From positions 124,001-188,000 of the forward strand of contig NZ_JAEHFX010000003.1 in assembly GCF_016623615.1 (NCBI RefSeq): a stretch of DNA of 64,000 nucleotides, given 5' to 3'. Shown in pieces: positions 22,766 to 31,843 of this stretch. The notes below the pieces were generated by a model. That model did no database searches and was not told the DNA's origin. It saw only the letters and a list, made by a program, of their open reading frames with translations. The position numbers and the translations under genes are program-made. This stretch comes from Adhaeribacter terrigena. Its GTDB lineage: Bacteria; Bacteroidota; Bacteroidia; Cytophagales; Hymenobacteraceae. How positions within the stretch are numbered: the first letter of the stretch is position 1; the number at the start of each line of letters is the position of its first letter.

Positions 22766-25450
22766 GTGCTGTTAACCAAACTCCATATTTCGCCTCCCGG
22801 CGCGCAAACCCTACACCGCGCAGAGCTTTTCGAAAAGCTGGCTGCCGGCCTGAAAACCAAGTTAATGCTTCTTTCTGCCCCGGCCGGGTTTGGGAAAACA
22901 ACCTTGGTGAGTGACTGGATCATTAAGCAGGATATCCGGGCGGCCTGGTATTCTATCGATAATAACGACAATGATGTAGCCGGCTTTTTTACGTATTTCA
23001 TCGCCGCCATCCAGCGCCTTTACCCGGAATTTGGGAAGAATGCCCTGAACCTGTTGCATTCGCCCAGCCAGCTGAATCCGGAAGCCATTGTGCAACTGCT
23101 GATCAACGAAACGCTTTCGATTCCGGAGCATTTTTTGGTGGTGCTCGACGATTTTCACTTGATAACGAACCAGGAGGTTTTAGGCCTGTTTACGTATTTT
23201 ATTTCACACGTTCCTCCGAACCTTCACCTGGCAATTCTAACCCGGGCTGATCCGCCTTTACCCATTGCCAAACTCCGAAGCCAGCACCAGCTGGTAGAAT
23301 TAAGATCGGCCGATCTGAGTTTTTCTGCTCCCGAAATTCATTACCTCTTTAACCGGAAACTGAAATTAAAGGTAAGTCAGGCGGAAGTAGAATCGCTGGC
23401 TCATAAAACGGAAGGCTGGATCGCCGGTTTGCAGCTCATTGCCCTTTCGCTCCAAGGGCAGGAGGACAGCGCTGCCTTTATCCAGAATTTTAAAGGCGAT
23501 AACCGGTATATTATGGACTATCTCATCGAAGAGGTTCTTAAGGTTCAACCGCCTGAGATCAAGGGATTTTTATTACAAACTTCCCTGCTGGAACAACTTT
23601 CCGCACCGCTTTGCAATGCCGTGCTGGACCGCGCCGATAGCCAGGCCGTGCTGGAAACGCTCGAGAAAAACAACATGTTCATCGTTTCCTTGGATGCGGA
23701 ACGGAAATGGTACCGCTACCATCACCTGTTTGCCGATCTGCTCAAACAACGCCTTTTATTATATAAAGAAAAAGCCGAAGTAATCGCACTGCATACCAAA
23801 GCCAGTGTTTGGTTCGAGGAAAACGAGATGTTGCCTTTGGCCATCGGGCATATGCTGCAAACCCAGGATTACGAGAAAGCCATTGCCTTGCTGGCTGGCA
23901 TTGCGGAAACGCTCTGGAAAAACGGGCAGCATGCTTCCATCATGCAATACGGCGATTCATTGCCCGAAGCGATCATCCGGCAAAACCCGGAATTCAGTTT
24001 GTTTTATGCCTGGGTGCTGACTACGGCCGGGCTAATCCAAAAAGCCGCCCCGTTTTTAGAAAGTGCCGAAGAAATTACCCGGCAGCAAATGGCTTCAGCA
24101 GATAAAAATGGAGAAGTTTTTCGGTATCACCAGAAGCTCTTAGGTAAGATCGCGGTTGCCATTGCTTATCAGAATTCCTTTTTAGGCAAACCCGAAATTA
24201 CCTTGGAATACTGCCAGATCGCCCTCGAAAATTTGTCGGAGGAAGATCCTTTGTGGTTTAGCTGGGGCTGGTACGCGGTCGGCATGGCCAAACTCGTAAA
24301 TGAGAATATATTTGAAAGCACCGAAGCCCTGAAAAAAGCCCTGGCCTTCGGGAAAACTTCGGGCAATATTTACCTCATTACCACCATTGGCATCACGCTC
24401 GGCTACAACGAAGGCCGCTTAGGACTCTACAAGGTTTCCTATAACCGCAGCGCCGATCTGCTGGAATTCCTGAAAGAAAACGGCTACGCTTCCCTGGTAA
24501 AAACCGACTGGACCTTTGCGGTTTTGTTTGCTAACATGGCCGCTATTCAGTATTACTGGGACGACCTCGACGGCGCTTTTGAGAACATCAAAACAGCCTA
24601 TAGCCTGTGCATCAGGGAAGCAAATGTCACGTCTAAAGTATTGACCCTGGTAATTTATTCGGTGCTGTTGCATGCCCAGGGCGATTGGGTAGGGGCGGAG
24701 GCGAAAATAAAGGAAATGGAAGCGATCATCCAGAAAAACAAGGTGGCGCCTTTTCTGCTATCCATGTACATTGGCTGGAAAGCAATTTTTCTGATTATAA
24801 AGAACGAGCTGGATAAAGCCCACGCTTTTTTAGAAGATCATGGCGTAAGAACTGGAAACGCCATTCCCTATGCCGAAGAATACCGCTACATTCCCTTGGC
24901 GTTGCTGCTGATGGCGGAAGGTAAAATGACCGAAGCGCTGACTTTACTGACTCAACTCTATACGATGGCCAGCGCCCAAAACCGGATCGAACGCATGATC
25001 GAGATCAAGGTTTTCATGTCCATCATTTACCAGGCCACCGGCGAAAACGAAATAGCCTTGGCTGCCTTAACCGAATCGCTGGAACTTGCGGCCCCGGATG
25101 AGATCCTGATGTATCACCTCAATTTCCTGGAACAGCTCAACCCGCTGCTGCAGGAACTGTTTAAAGACCATGCCAGGGGAAAAGGAAAACTCCCCGCCCG
25201 GTTTCTGGATAAATTAAAGCGCGCGATCGAGAAACGAAAAAATGCCGCAACCATTCCTTTTGCCGTTACCACCCGGGAACAGGAAACCCTGCAATTAATG
25301 GCCGCCGATCTTTCGAACCAGGAAATTGCCGACAAGCTTTTTATTTCCCTGAACACCGTGAAAACCCGACTGAAAAACCTGTATGTAAAACTAGAAGTAG
25401 ACAACCGTTCTAAAGCAGTAGAAAAAGCAAAGGAAATGCGTTTGATCTAA
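22766..25450 (+). CDS. MalT-like LuxR-family ATP-dependent regulator
   Basis: An 894-residue STAND-type regulator. The N-terminal NTPase has Walker A APAGFGKTT (residues 39-47) and Walker B VVLDDFH. A winged-helix region follows, then a long TPR-like helical region (about 350-800), and a C-terminal LuxR helix-turn-helix (about 829-890; LTTREQE-like TTREQETLQLMAADLSNQEIA and SLNTVKTRLKNLY). Like MalT it should oligomerise with ATP and an inducer to activate transcription. The start is a GTG at 22766: an in-frame TGA lies at 22760-22762. No maltose genes are near; the target is unknown. Confidence 0.9.
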   Translation: MLLTKLHISPPGAQTLHRAELFEKLAAGLKTKLMLLSAPAGFGKTTLVSDWIIKQDIRAAWYSIDNNDNDVAGFFTYFIAAIQRLYPEFGKNALNLLHSPSQLNPEAIVQLLINETLSIPEHFLVVLDDFHLITNQEVLGLFTYFISHVPPNLHLAILTRADPPLPIAKLRSQHQLVELRSADLSFSAPEIHYLFNRKLKLKVSQAEVESLAHKTEGWIAGLQLIALSLQGQEDSAAFIQNFKGDNRYIMDYLIEEVLKVQPPEIKGFLLQTSLLEQLSAPLCNAVLDRADSQAVLETLEKNNMFIVSLDAERKWYRYHHLFADLLKQRLLLYKEKAEVIALHTKASVWFEENEMLPLAIGHMLQTQDYEKAIALLAGIAETLWKNGQHASIMQYGDSLPEAIIRQNPEFSLFYAWVLTTAGLIQKAAPFLESAEEITRQQMASADKNGEVFRYHQKLLGKIAVAIAYQNSFLGKPEITLEYCQIALENLSEEDPLWFSWGWYAVGMAKLVNENIFESTEALKKALAFGKTSGNIYLITTIGITLGYNEGRLGLYKVSYNRSADLLEFLKENGYASLVKTDWTFAVLFANMAAIQYYWDDLDGAFENIKTAYSLCIREANVTSKVLTLVIYSVLLHAQGDWVGAEAKIKEMEAIIQKNKVAPFLLSMYIGWKAIFLIIKNELDKAHAFLEDHGVRTGNAIPYAEEYRYIPLALLLMAEGKMTEALTLLTQLYTMASAQNRIERMIEIKVFMSIIYQATGENEIALAALTESLELAAPDEILMYHLNFLEQLNPLLQELFKDHARGKGKLPARFLDKLKRAIEKRKNAATIPFAVTTREQETLQLMAADLSNQEIADKLFISLNTVKTRLKNLYVKLEVDNRSKAVEKAKEMRLI

Positions 25451-25539
25451 ACTTGAAGAGTTATTCTAAATTGACAATGCCGATCTGAAATGGATAACCA
25501 GCGGCGAACATTTATCCTCCATGCCTTCAACTTACAGGA

Positions 25540-25671
25540 TTGATTCATTCTGTGGAACTCTCCCCTGGAGGGGAGCTGGAGGGGTGTTTACATATGCTGA
25601 TATGTATCAAATAATGTGTTTACACCCCTATAATCCCCTCAAGGGGATAGTAAAAACCTAGAATGAATCAA
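25540..25671. mobile_element. 132-bp palindromic CTCCCCT element, copy B (MITE-like)
   Basis: Ends in TTGATTCATTCT and its inverse AGAATGAATCAA. Each arm runs about 50 bases through AACTCTCCCCTGGAGGGGAG and GGGGTGTTTACA, with a short AT centre (CATATGCTGATATG). A more worn copy lies at 19391-19514. Non-coding, strongly self-complementary. Confidence 0.8.
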
Positions 25672-25732
25672 CCCCTGTTCAGCTTAAGCCAGATTCTTCC
25701 ATTTAGGAATGTATTGTTCAAAAAAATGGTAT

Positions 25733-25763
25733 GGAAACCAGGTTAAAAACTGCCAAAGCTTTC
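25733..25763 (+). repeat. 29-31 bp dispersed motif, copy 20
   Basis: AAAATGGTATGGAAAC, CAGGTT, AAAAACTGC. Confidence 0.7.
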
Positions 25764-25779
25764 GCACAGCTAACTGATT

Positions 25780-26096
25780 GCCACGGGTTTTAACCCGTGG
25801 AGCATTGCCGTTAACTTAAAAAATTATTTGGTCATCCCGAGCGAAGCCGAGGGAACTTATAAAGCCGCTATTCTGAGTTTTTCTCCTTTAAATCATACCG
25901 TTTTATGTTCATTTCGAGGAACGTTGAGGGAACTAACGCGTGCCGAACCCGCGCAAAAGCTAACCTCAAACCTGAACGATAGAAATTCATAGCTTCGCTC
26001 GAATTCCATAAGAGTACTAAGTAGTTTCTTCGACAAGCTCAGAATGACCAATAATGTAACAAGCCATTTGGTTTGGTAGGTTTTAACCCGTGGAGC
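25780..26096. repeat. Repeat-rich intergenic stretch
   Basis: Part of a 771 bp gene-free gap. It holds two copies of GGTTTTAACCCGTGGAGC (25786 and 26079), a GGTCATCCCGAGCGAAGCCG arm at 25830, and a further worn palindromic element ending TTCTTCGACAAGCTCAGAAT-GACC near 26049. The repeats look nested, as if one element had inserted into another. No reading frame is supported. Confidence 0.6.
25876..25904 (-). repeat. 29-31 bp dispersed motif, copy 21
   Basis: AGTTTTTCTCCTT then TAAATCATACCGTTTT, inside the nested repeat stretch. Confidence 0.65.
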
Positions 26097-26169
26097 GCTG
26101 CCATAACCTTTAAAACCAACTTCAATCCCCTTCTGAAATTCACCCTGAAAAGCACCCTTCCGGGTGTTT

Positions 26170-26197
26170 TTTGCGTTTCGGGCCACCCCTAATTTTG
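26170..26197 (+). promoter_or_regulatory. Promoter of the small gene at 26222
   Basis: -33-like TTTG at 26170 and -7 box TAATTTTG at 26190-26197 with 16 bases between; the ATG follows 24 bases later. Confidence 0.45.
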
Positions 26198-26221
26198 AAT
26201 CGAATTAAAAGAACGACAAAA

Positions 26222-26425
26222 ATGGGCCTCACCGAAATTAAAATCCAGGAACACCTCGACCCCAAATGGGAAGACTGCTTCGAAGCCATGACGATCCGGT
26301 ACGCCGAAAACATGACCATTGTGCAGGTAAAGCTCAAAGACCAGGCGCATCTGCACGGCATTCTCAACCTCATCCGCGACTTAAACCTGAAGCTGATCTC
26401 GGTGAATACCCTGGAAACCGATTAG
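26222..26425 (+). CDS. Small protein, unknown
   Basis: A 67-residue protein starting MGLTEIKIQEHLDPKWEDCF, with beta-alpha-beta character (MTIRYAENMTIVQVKLKD, then LHGILNLIRDLNLKLISVN). The pattern suggests a small ferredoxin-like fold, similar in feel to ACT or BLUF-neighbour proteins, but I do not recognise a family. The ATG at 26222 is preferred over one 51 bases upstream, since a promoter box lies between the two. It is monocistronic. Confidence 0.6.
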   Translation: MGLTEIKIQEHLDPKWEDCFEAMTIRYAENMTIVQVKLKDQAHLHGILNLIRDLNLKLISVNTLETD

Positions 26426-26506
26426 ACGCTGCTTGTCAGCTTTCTCCTGAAAGATTATTAGAAAAATTGATCCGATTTTCATTTCACAGCCCAAATCTCG
26501 AAACTA

Positions 26507-26537
26507 AAAACGGTATCCTTTTCAGCCTGAAAACTCA
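26507..26537 (+). repeat. 29-31 bp dispersed motif, copy 22
   Basis: AAAACGGTATCCTTTT, CAGCCT, GAAAACTCA; between the small gene and the second TonB receptor. Confidence 0.75.
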
Positions 26538-26660
26538 GGTAAACGCTTCCGAAAATTCCTTTTATCGGCTTCCCCAGTAAGCATTCAATTCCCGGAATGT
26601 TTTTTTTACTATCACATCAAAACTAGAAAAATTCTAAACAAAATAGTAACCCGAATAACC

Positions 26661-29096
26661 ATGAAACACTTTTTTGCATTACCCATTCTCCTTTTTCTGC
26701 TCACCAGCCCGGTTTTAGGCCAGGGATTGTATCAAACCGTAAGAGGCTCCATCACCGATTCCGATAGCCAGGCTCCGCTGATTGGGGCAACGGTAACGGT
26801 CTTAGGATCAAATCCGATCATTGGAACCATCACCGATCTGAAAGGCAATTTCCGCTTAGATCGGATCCCGGCCGGACGCATTACGATCCAGTTATCTTAC
26901 CTCGGTTACGAATCGAAAACGATCCCGGAAATTGTGGTAAACTCCGGCAAGGAAGTAATCTTGAACCTGAGCATGCAGGAATCGGCGGTGAAAATGGCCG
27001 AACTGGTGATTAAAGCGAATCCGGTAAAAGGGCAGGCGCAGAACGAAATGGCCCTGATCAGTGGCCGCTCCGTTTCCCCGGAAGAAACCAGCCGGTACGC
27101 CGGCGGCTCCAACGACCCTTCTCTGATCATGGCTAATTTTGCCGGCGTAGCCAACAGCCCCAATGGCAACAACGACATCATTGTCCGGGGAAATTCTCCG
27201 AAATACGTGCAATGGCGGCTGGAAGGCATGCCCATTACTAATCCCAACCACTTTGCCGACCAAGGCGCGATCAGCGGCGGTTTAAGTACGCTGAACAACA
27301 ATATTCTGGCTACTTCCGATTTTTATACGGGCGCTTTTGCCCCGGAATACGGCGATGTGTTGTCGGGCGTGTACGATGTAAAACTTCGGGCCGGAAATAA
27401 TGAAAAATTTGAATCGGTGCTCGGCGTAGGCATTCTGGGTACCGATCTTACGCTGGAAGGGCCGTTCAAAAAAGGCTATGGCGGATCGTTTCTGGTGAAT
27501 TACCGTTATTCTACCATTTCCCTGCTTACCGATATGGGCTTGACGGGCGTAAAAGGAAGTCCGAATTTCCAGGATGCCGCCTTTAAAGTTGTGCTTCCAA
27601 CCCAAAAAGCGGGTACGTTTTCCATGTTCGGCTTAGGCGGCGCCAGCAGCGCCTTGCTGGAAGAAGTAGAACCCCAGATCGCCCAAACCCCCGGCGACCG
27701 CTCAATGCTGGCCGGCATCAGGGAAGATCTGGAAATGAATTCACATCTGTTAAACCTGGGCCTGAACCACACATTGCCGATCGGGCCGGATAGTTATATT
27801 CACACCACGCTGGGGCATTCGCGGGAAGGCATAAAAGACCAGGTTTTTGAATCCCAGTTTGAGCGGATGTATGGCGGTAACGGCGAATTCCTCAAAGATT
27901 CCGTTTTGAATAAGCAGGTCAATTACTGCAGCCGTTTAAACAAGCTGGCTTACCGCGGAGCCATAAATTACCACCATAAACTAAACGCCCGCAATAAAAT
28001 TCAGGCCGGTACCCAATACACCCTTTTCGATTTCGATTATGACCAAAGTCTTCTACAGGATGATGCCACCAACCGCGTACATTTAGTTGATTTTCAGAAA
28101 AAGGCCGGAACGTTTCGGAATTACGTGAGCTGGAAACACCGCTTCAACGACGCTATTACTTTGGTAACGGGCCTGCAAAACATGCATGTGCTGCTGAATA
28201 ATAAAAGCACTTTCGAACCGAGGGCTTCTCTGCACTGGCAACTAAACACGACCAATTCTATTCAGCTAGGTTACGGCAAACACAGCACCATGGAAAGCGC
28301 CCATAACTATTTCGCTCAAGTGAAAGCTGAAGACGGCAGCATCTCCGAACCCAACCATAATCTGGACCTATTGAAAGCGCATCATTACGTGCTGGGCTAC
28401 GAAAAAAGATTCACCGAATCGCTGGTAGCCAAAGCGGAAGCCTATTACCAGGATCTCTACAATCTGCCGGTCGAAAACCGCGCGAACAGCACTTTTGCCA
28501 CGATCAACGAAGGCCCGGATTTTAATTACGTAGCCTTGGTAAACAAAGGAACCGGCAAAAACTACGGCATAGAATTGACTTTGGAAAGGTTCTTCAAAAA
28601 TAATTACTATTACCTGATCAACGGATCGTTGTACAGTTCAACTTACAAAACCTTAGAAGGGAAAGAACGGAATACAGCACATAATGGGCGTTACCTGGTG
28701 AATATTTTAGTGGGAAAAGAGTTTGTGAAACTGGGCAAAAAGCAAAACCAAACCTTCGGCCTGAACGCAAAAATGTTTATGGGCGGCGGCAAATATATCA
28801 TTCCGCTTTTACGCGATGGCAACGGCAACCTGGCGGTAGATCCGGAAAATAACCAGTTCTGGGATTATGGAAAAGCCTACGAAACCACCCTTGGCAACGT
28901 GACTAAATTCGTGGTTTCGGTTAGTTACAAATGGAATAAAACCCGAACCACGCACGAATTATTCCTGAACCTGGATAACGTTACCAATGCCGCCGGCAAG
29001 TTAACCGAATATTACGATCCTGGTAAACCCGGTTCTGTTGGCTATACCACGCAAAGAGGTTTGATCCCGAACCTGATGTACCGTTTCTACTTCTAA
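26661..29096 (+). CDS. TonB-dependent outer-membrane receptor
   Basis: An 811-residue outer-membrane transporter. Signal peptide MKHFFALPILLFLLTSPVLG, a carboxypeptidase-like domain (about 25-110; GSITDSDSQAPLIGATVTV), a plug (about 140-250; DIIVRGNSPKYVQWRLEGMP and FAPEYGDVLSGVYDV), then a beta-barrel ending in RFYF. It differs from the receptor at 6060 and has no DUF4249 or SusD partner. The ligand is unknown. Regulation may come from the MalT-like gene upstream, but nothing in sequence shows it. Confidence 0.93.
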   Translation: MKHFFALPILLFLLTSPVLGQGLYQTVRGSITDSDSQAPLIGATVTVLGSNPIIGTITDLKGNFRLDRIPAGRITIQLSYLGYESKTIPEIVVNSGKEVILNLSMQESAVKMAELVIKANPVKGQAQNEMALISGRSVSPEETSRYAGGSNDPSLIMANFAGVANSPNGNNDIIVRGNSPKYVQWRLEGMPITNPNHFADQGAISGGLSTLNNNILATSDFYTGAFAPEYGDVLSGVYDVKLRAGNNEKFESVLGVGILGTDLTLEGPFKKGYGGSFLVNYRYSTISLLTDMGLTGVKGSPNFQDAAFKVVLPTQKAGTFSMFGLGGASSALLEEVEPQIAQTPGDRSMLAGIREDLEMNSHLLNLGLNHTLPIGPDSYIHTTLGHSREGIKDQVFESQFERMYGGNGEFLKDSVLNKQVNYCSRLNKLAYRGAINYHHKLNARNKIQAGTQYTLFDFDYDQSLLQDDATNRVHLVDFQKKAGTFRNYVSWKHRFNDAITLVTGLQNMHVLLNNKSTFEPRASLHWQLNTTNSIQLGYGKHSTMESAHNYFAQVKAEDGSISEPNHNLDLLKAHHYVLGYEKRFTESLVAKAEAYYQDLYNLPVENRANSTFATINEGPDFNYVALVNKGTGKNYGIELTLERFFKNNYYYLINGSLYSSTYKTLEGKERNTAHNGRYLVNILVGKEFVKLGKKQNQTFGLNAKMFMGGGKYIIPLLRDGNGNLAVDPENNQFWDYGKAYETTLGNVTKFVVSVSYKWNKTRTTHELFLNLDNVTNAAGKLTEYYDPGKPGSVGYTTQRGLIPNLMYRFYF

Positions 29097-29148
29097 CCTG
29101 ACTCTTAGTCTGAATTACTGGAAAGTATTTCATAAATACATATCAACC

Positions 29149-30129
29149 ATGAAAGCTATCGTATGTACCAAGTATGGCCCACCGGAAGTGCTTCAGCTGC
29201 AGGAAATAGAAAAGCCGGTACCAAAAGCCAACGAAGTACTTATTAAAATATATGCCACTACTGCAACTGTGGCGGACTGCCGGGTAAGAAGCTTCACCGT
29301 TCCGTTAGCGTTCTGGCTTCCGGCCCGCCTGATCCTTGGAATCAGAAAACCTAAAAAGCCTGTGCTGGGTGCGGAATTAGCTGGAAAGATTGAAGCTGTT
29401 GGTAAAAATGTAAAGCGCTTTCAAGCCGGCGACCCGGTTTTTGCAGCCACGCTCCAAAATTTCGGTGCCTATGCCGAATATATATGTTTGCCGGAAGCCG
29501 GGCTCATTGCTTTGAAACCAGCTAATATTACTTATGAAGAAGCCGCTGCCATACCGATCGGGGCCCGGACTGCGCTTCATTTTCTTAAGAAAGGCAATAT
29601 TCAGAAGGGGCAAAATGTGCTTATTTATGGGGCTTCTGGAAGCGTGGGGACGTATGCCGTGCAACTTGCCAAGTGTTTTGGAGCTAGCGTTACCGGTGTT
29701 TGCAGTGGTGCCAACTTGGATTTAGTAAAAGCTTTAGGAGCGGATAACGTAATTGATTACACGGTAGGGGATTTTACCCAAAAACTCGAAATGTATGACG
29801 TGATTCTGGTTGCGGTAGATAAGTTTCCGTTTCCTGTCTGCAACAGGTTTCTGAAGCCAGAGGGAATTTATTTAAACGTAACGGCCGTGGTAAAAACCTT
29901 ACCGATGCTCTGGGCTTCTCTCACCAGCAAAAAGAAAATTATTGTGGGAGAAACGCCACCGGAATCGGTTGAGGATATGAATTTTTTGAAAAGCCTGGTG
30001 AAAGCAGGAGTTCTTAAGCCGGTTCTTGATAGAAGCTATCCTTTAGAACAGATCGTGGAAGCCCATCGCTATGTGGAGAAGGCGCATAAGAAAGGAAATG
30101 TGGTGGTAGTTGTTCATGAAGAGGTGTGA
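29149..30129 (+). CDS. MDR-family NAD(P)H-dependent oxidoreductase
   Basis: A 326-residue medium-chain dehydrogenase/reductase of the zinc-free quinone-oxidoreductase type. The N-terminal GroES-like domain starts MKAIVCTKYGPPEVLQLQEI; the cofactor loop GASGSVGTYAVQLAK lies near residues 163-177. The catalytic and structural Zn cysteines of classical alcohol dehydrogenases are absent. A close paralogue lies at 41592. It starts 52 bases after the TonB receptor on the same strand. Substrate unknown. Confidence 0.85.
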   Translation: MKAIVCTKYGPPEVLQLQEIEKPVPKANEVLIKIYATTATVADCRVRSFTVPLAFWLPARLILGIRKPKKPVLGAELAGKIEAVGKNVKRFQAGDPVFAATLQNFGAYAEYICLPEAGLIALKPANITYEEAAAIPIGARTALHFLKKGNIQKGQNVLIYGASGSVGTYAVQLAKCFGASVTGVCSGANLDLVKALGADNVIDYTVGDFTQKLEMYDVILVAVDKFPFPVCNRFLKPEGIYLNVTAVVKTLPMLWASLTSKKKIIVGETPPESVEDMNFLKSLVKAGVLKPVLDRSYPLEQIVEAHRYVEKAHKKGNVVVVVHEEV

Positions 30130-30266
30130 TCATGCAGTTCAACCTTTTAACTCACCCGGGTTTTGAAAATTGATATTTGCATTCACTTCAAATTCCAGAA
30201 AATTGGTTAAGCTTTCAGCATATCTGAACAATGCTTAAAGCTTAACCGCAACCATGAAAATCCAGC

Positions 30267-31637
30267 TTACTTCCCGATACAAAACTTGCTGAAAATATTC
30301 TCCAGCAGATCATCCGTTGTAATCTCTCCCGTTATTTCTCCGAGTGCATGCAGCGCCCTGCGAATATCAGAAGCAACCATCTCGGAGCTGATCCCTTGGC
30401 CGATTCCGAGAAGCACATCTTCCAAAGCTTTGTAGGTTTTTTCTAAGCTGGCAACGTGGCGCAGGCTGGTTACAATGGTCTGGCTGCGGTCCTGCAGGTT
30501 GGCAGTTTTTACCTGCGAAACGATAGCGTTTTTCAATTTCGGAATGTGGAGTTTCTGGGAAGCCGAAATGCCCACAAGATTTTCCATACCGGCAAATTTC
30601 TTTAATTGGTCCTGCCCGGCATCGAGTTTATTTGCTACCAGCAAAATAGGTTTCCCAACGGTTTTCAGATCTTCCACTTCCGCTTTTAATTCCTCGGGCG
30701 AAGTAGTATTAATGTCGAACAGGTAAATAACCAACGCCGCTTCTGCTACTTTCTGACGGGTACGTTCTACCCCCAAGGCTTCCACTTTGTCTTCGGTTTC
30801 GCGCAGGCCGGCTGTGTCTATGAACCGGAAACGGATGCCTTCGATGCTGACTTCGTCTTCAATAAAATCGCGGGTAGTGCCGGGAATATCCGAAACGATG
30901 GCTTTTTCTTCGTTCAGTAAAATGTTGAGCAAGGTAGATTTTCCGGCGTTCGGTTTCCCGACAATTACCGTGGGAACGCCGTTTTTCAGCACATTACCCA
31001 GCTCAAAACTTTGCAGTAAATGGCGGAGCAGTTCCTGGATGCGGTAAATGAGGGTTTTTAAGGCGGTGCGGTCGGCAAATTCCACGTCTTCTTCGGCAAA
31101 ATCCAGCTCCAGTTCTATCATGGAAGCAAAATGCACGAGTTGGGTCCGCAGGTTTTTGATCTCGGCAGAGAAACCACCGCGCATCTGGTTCATGGCCACT
31201 TCGTGACTCATGCGGGAATTCGAAGCAATAAGATCGGCAACTGCTTCGGCCTGGGCCAGGTCCATTTGTCCGTTCAGGAAAGCGCGTTTAGTAAATTCCC
31301 CGGCTTCGGCCAGGCGCGTGCCTTTCCGGAGAAAAAGTTTGATGATTTCGGCTACAATGTATTCGGAACCGTGGCAGGAAATTTCCACCACGTTTTCTTT
31401 CGTGTAGGAGTGAGGCGCCACAAATAAACTCACCAGCACTTCGTCAATTAATCTTTCGCCGTCGCGGATGGTGCCGAAATGCAAGGTGTGGGATGCTTGC
31501 TTTTCCAGGTTTTTGCCTTTGAAAACCTGGTTGGTCAGCGAAATAGCTTTCGGTCCGGAAAGGCGGATCACGGCAATGGCACCGGGGCCCTGCGCGGTAG
31601 CTAATGCAACAATGGTATCGTTAGAAGGGAAATTCAA
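30267..31637 (-). CDS. mnmE: tRNA modification GTPase MnmE
   Basis: A 456-residue GTPase that, with MnmG, modifies uridine 34 of certain tRNAs to the 5-carboxymethylaminomethyl form. An N-terminal tetrahydrofolate-binding domain (about 1-120) is followed by a helical domain, an inserted G domain (GKPNAGKSTLLN, DIPGTTRDF, DTAGLRE, NKLD), and the C-terminal catalytic CIGK. The start is TTG at 31637: an in-frame TAA lies 15 bases upstream and no ATG fits before the conserved DTIVALAT stretch. Single-gene unit. Confidence 0.96.
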   Translation of the reverse strand: MNFPSNDTIVALATAQGPGAIAVIRLSGPKAISLTNQVFKGKNLEKQASHTLHFGTIRDGERLIDEVLVSLFVAPHSYTKENVVEISCHGSEYIVAEIIKLFLRKGTRLAEAGEFTKRAFLNGQMDLAQAEAVADLIASNSRMSHEVAMNQMRGGFSAEIKNLRTQLVHFASMIELELDFAEEDVEFADRTALKTLIYRIQELLRHLLQSFELGNVLKNGVPTVIVGKPNAGKSTLLNILLNEEKAIVSDIPGTTRDFIEDEVSIEGIRFRFIDTAGLRETEDKVEALGVERTRQKVAEAALVIYLFDINTTSPEELKAEVEDLKTVGKPILLVANKLDAGQDQLKKFAGMENLVGISASQKLHIPKLKNAIVSQVKTANLQDRSQTIVTSLRHVASLEKTYKALEDVLLGIGQGISSEMVASDIRRALHALGEITGEITTDDLLENIFSKFCIGK

Positions 31638-31668
31638 ATTGGTAAATAATTAGAGATCTTGTGCGCGT

Positions 31669-31775
31669 GTGAACCTCCCCCAACCCCTCCAAAGGGGGAC
31701 TCTTCACAAGTATAATTCTATTATGAATACGTTATCCGATAAAATCCTCCTTTGGAGGGGGCAAGGGGGAGGTTT
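31669..31775. repeat. Palindromic CCTCCCCC element
   Basis: GTGAACCTCCCCCAACCCCT and CCAAAGGGGG on the left pair with CCTTTGGAGGGGGCAAGGGG and GAGGTTTAC on the right. Immediately upstream of mnmE. Non-coding. Confidence 0.75.
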
Positions 31776-31804
31776 ACTTTTTGAGATAAAACTGATACCG
31801 TTTT
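31776..31804 (-). repeat. 29-31 bp dispersed motif, copy 23
   Basis: ACTTTTTGAGATA then AAACTGATACCGTTTT, adjoining the palindromic element. Confidence 0.65.
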
Positions 31805-31843
31805 CTGATAAGCAGAACTTCCGGGATTCAGACTTTAAAAACG

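Noticed and set aside
25540-25671. Rho-independent terminator of the MalT-like gene
   Set aside because: The hairpin is about 130 bases with terminal inverted repeats and no following T-run; it fits a MITE-like element better.
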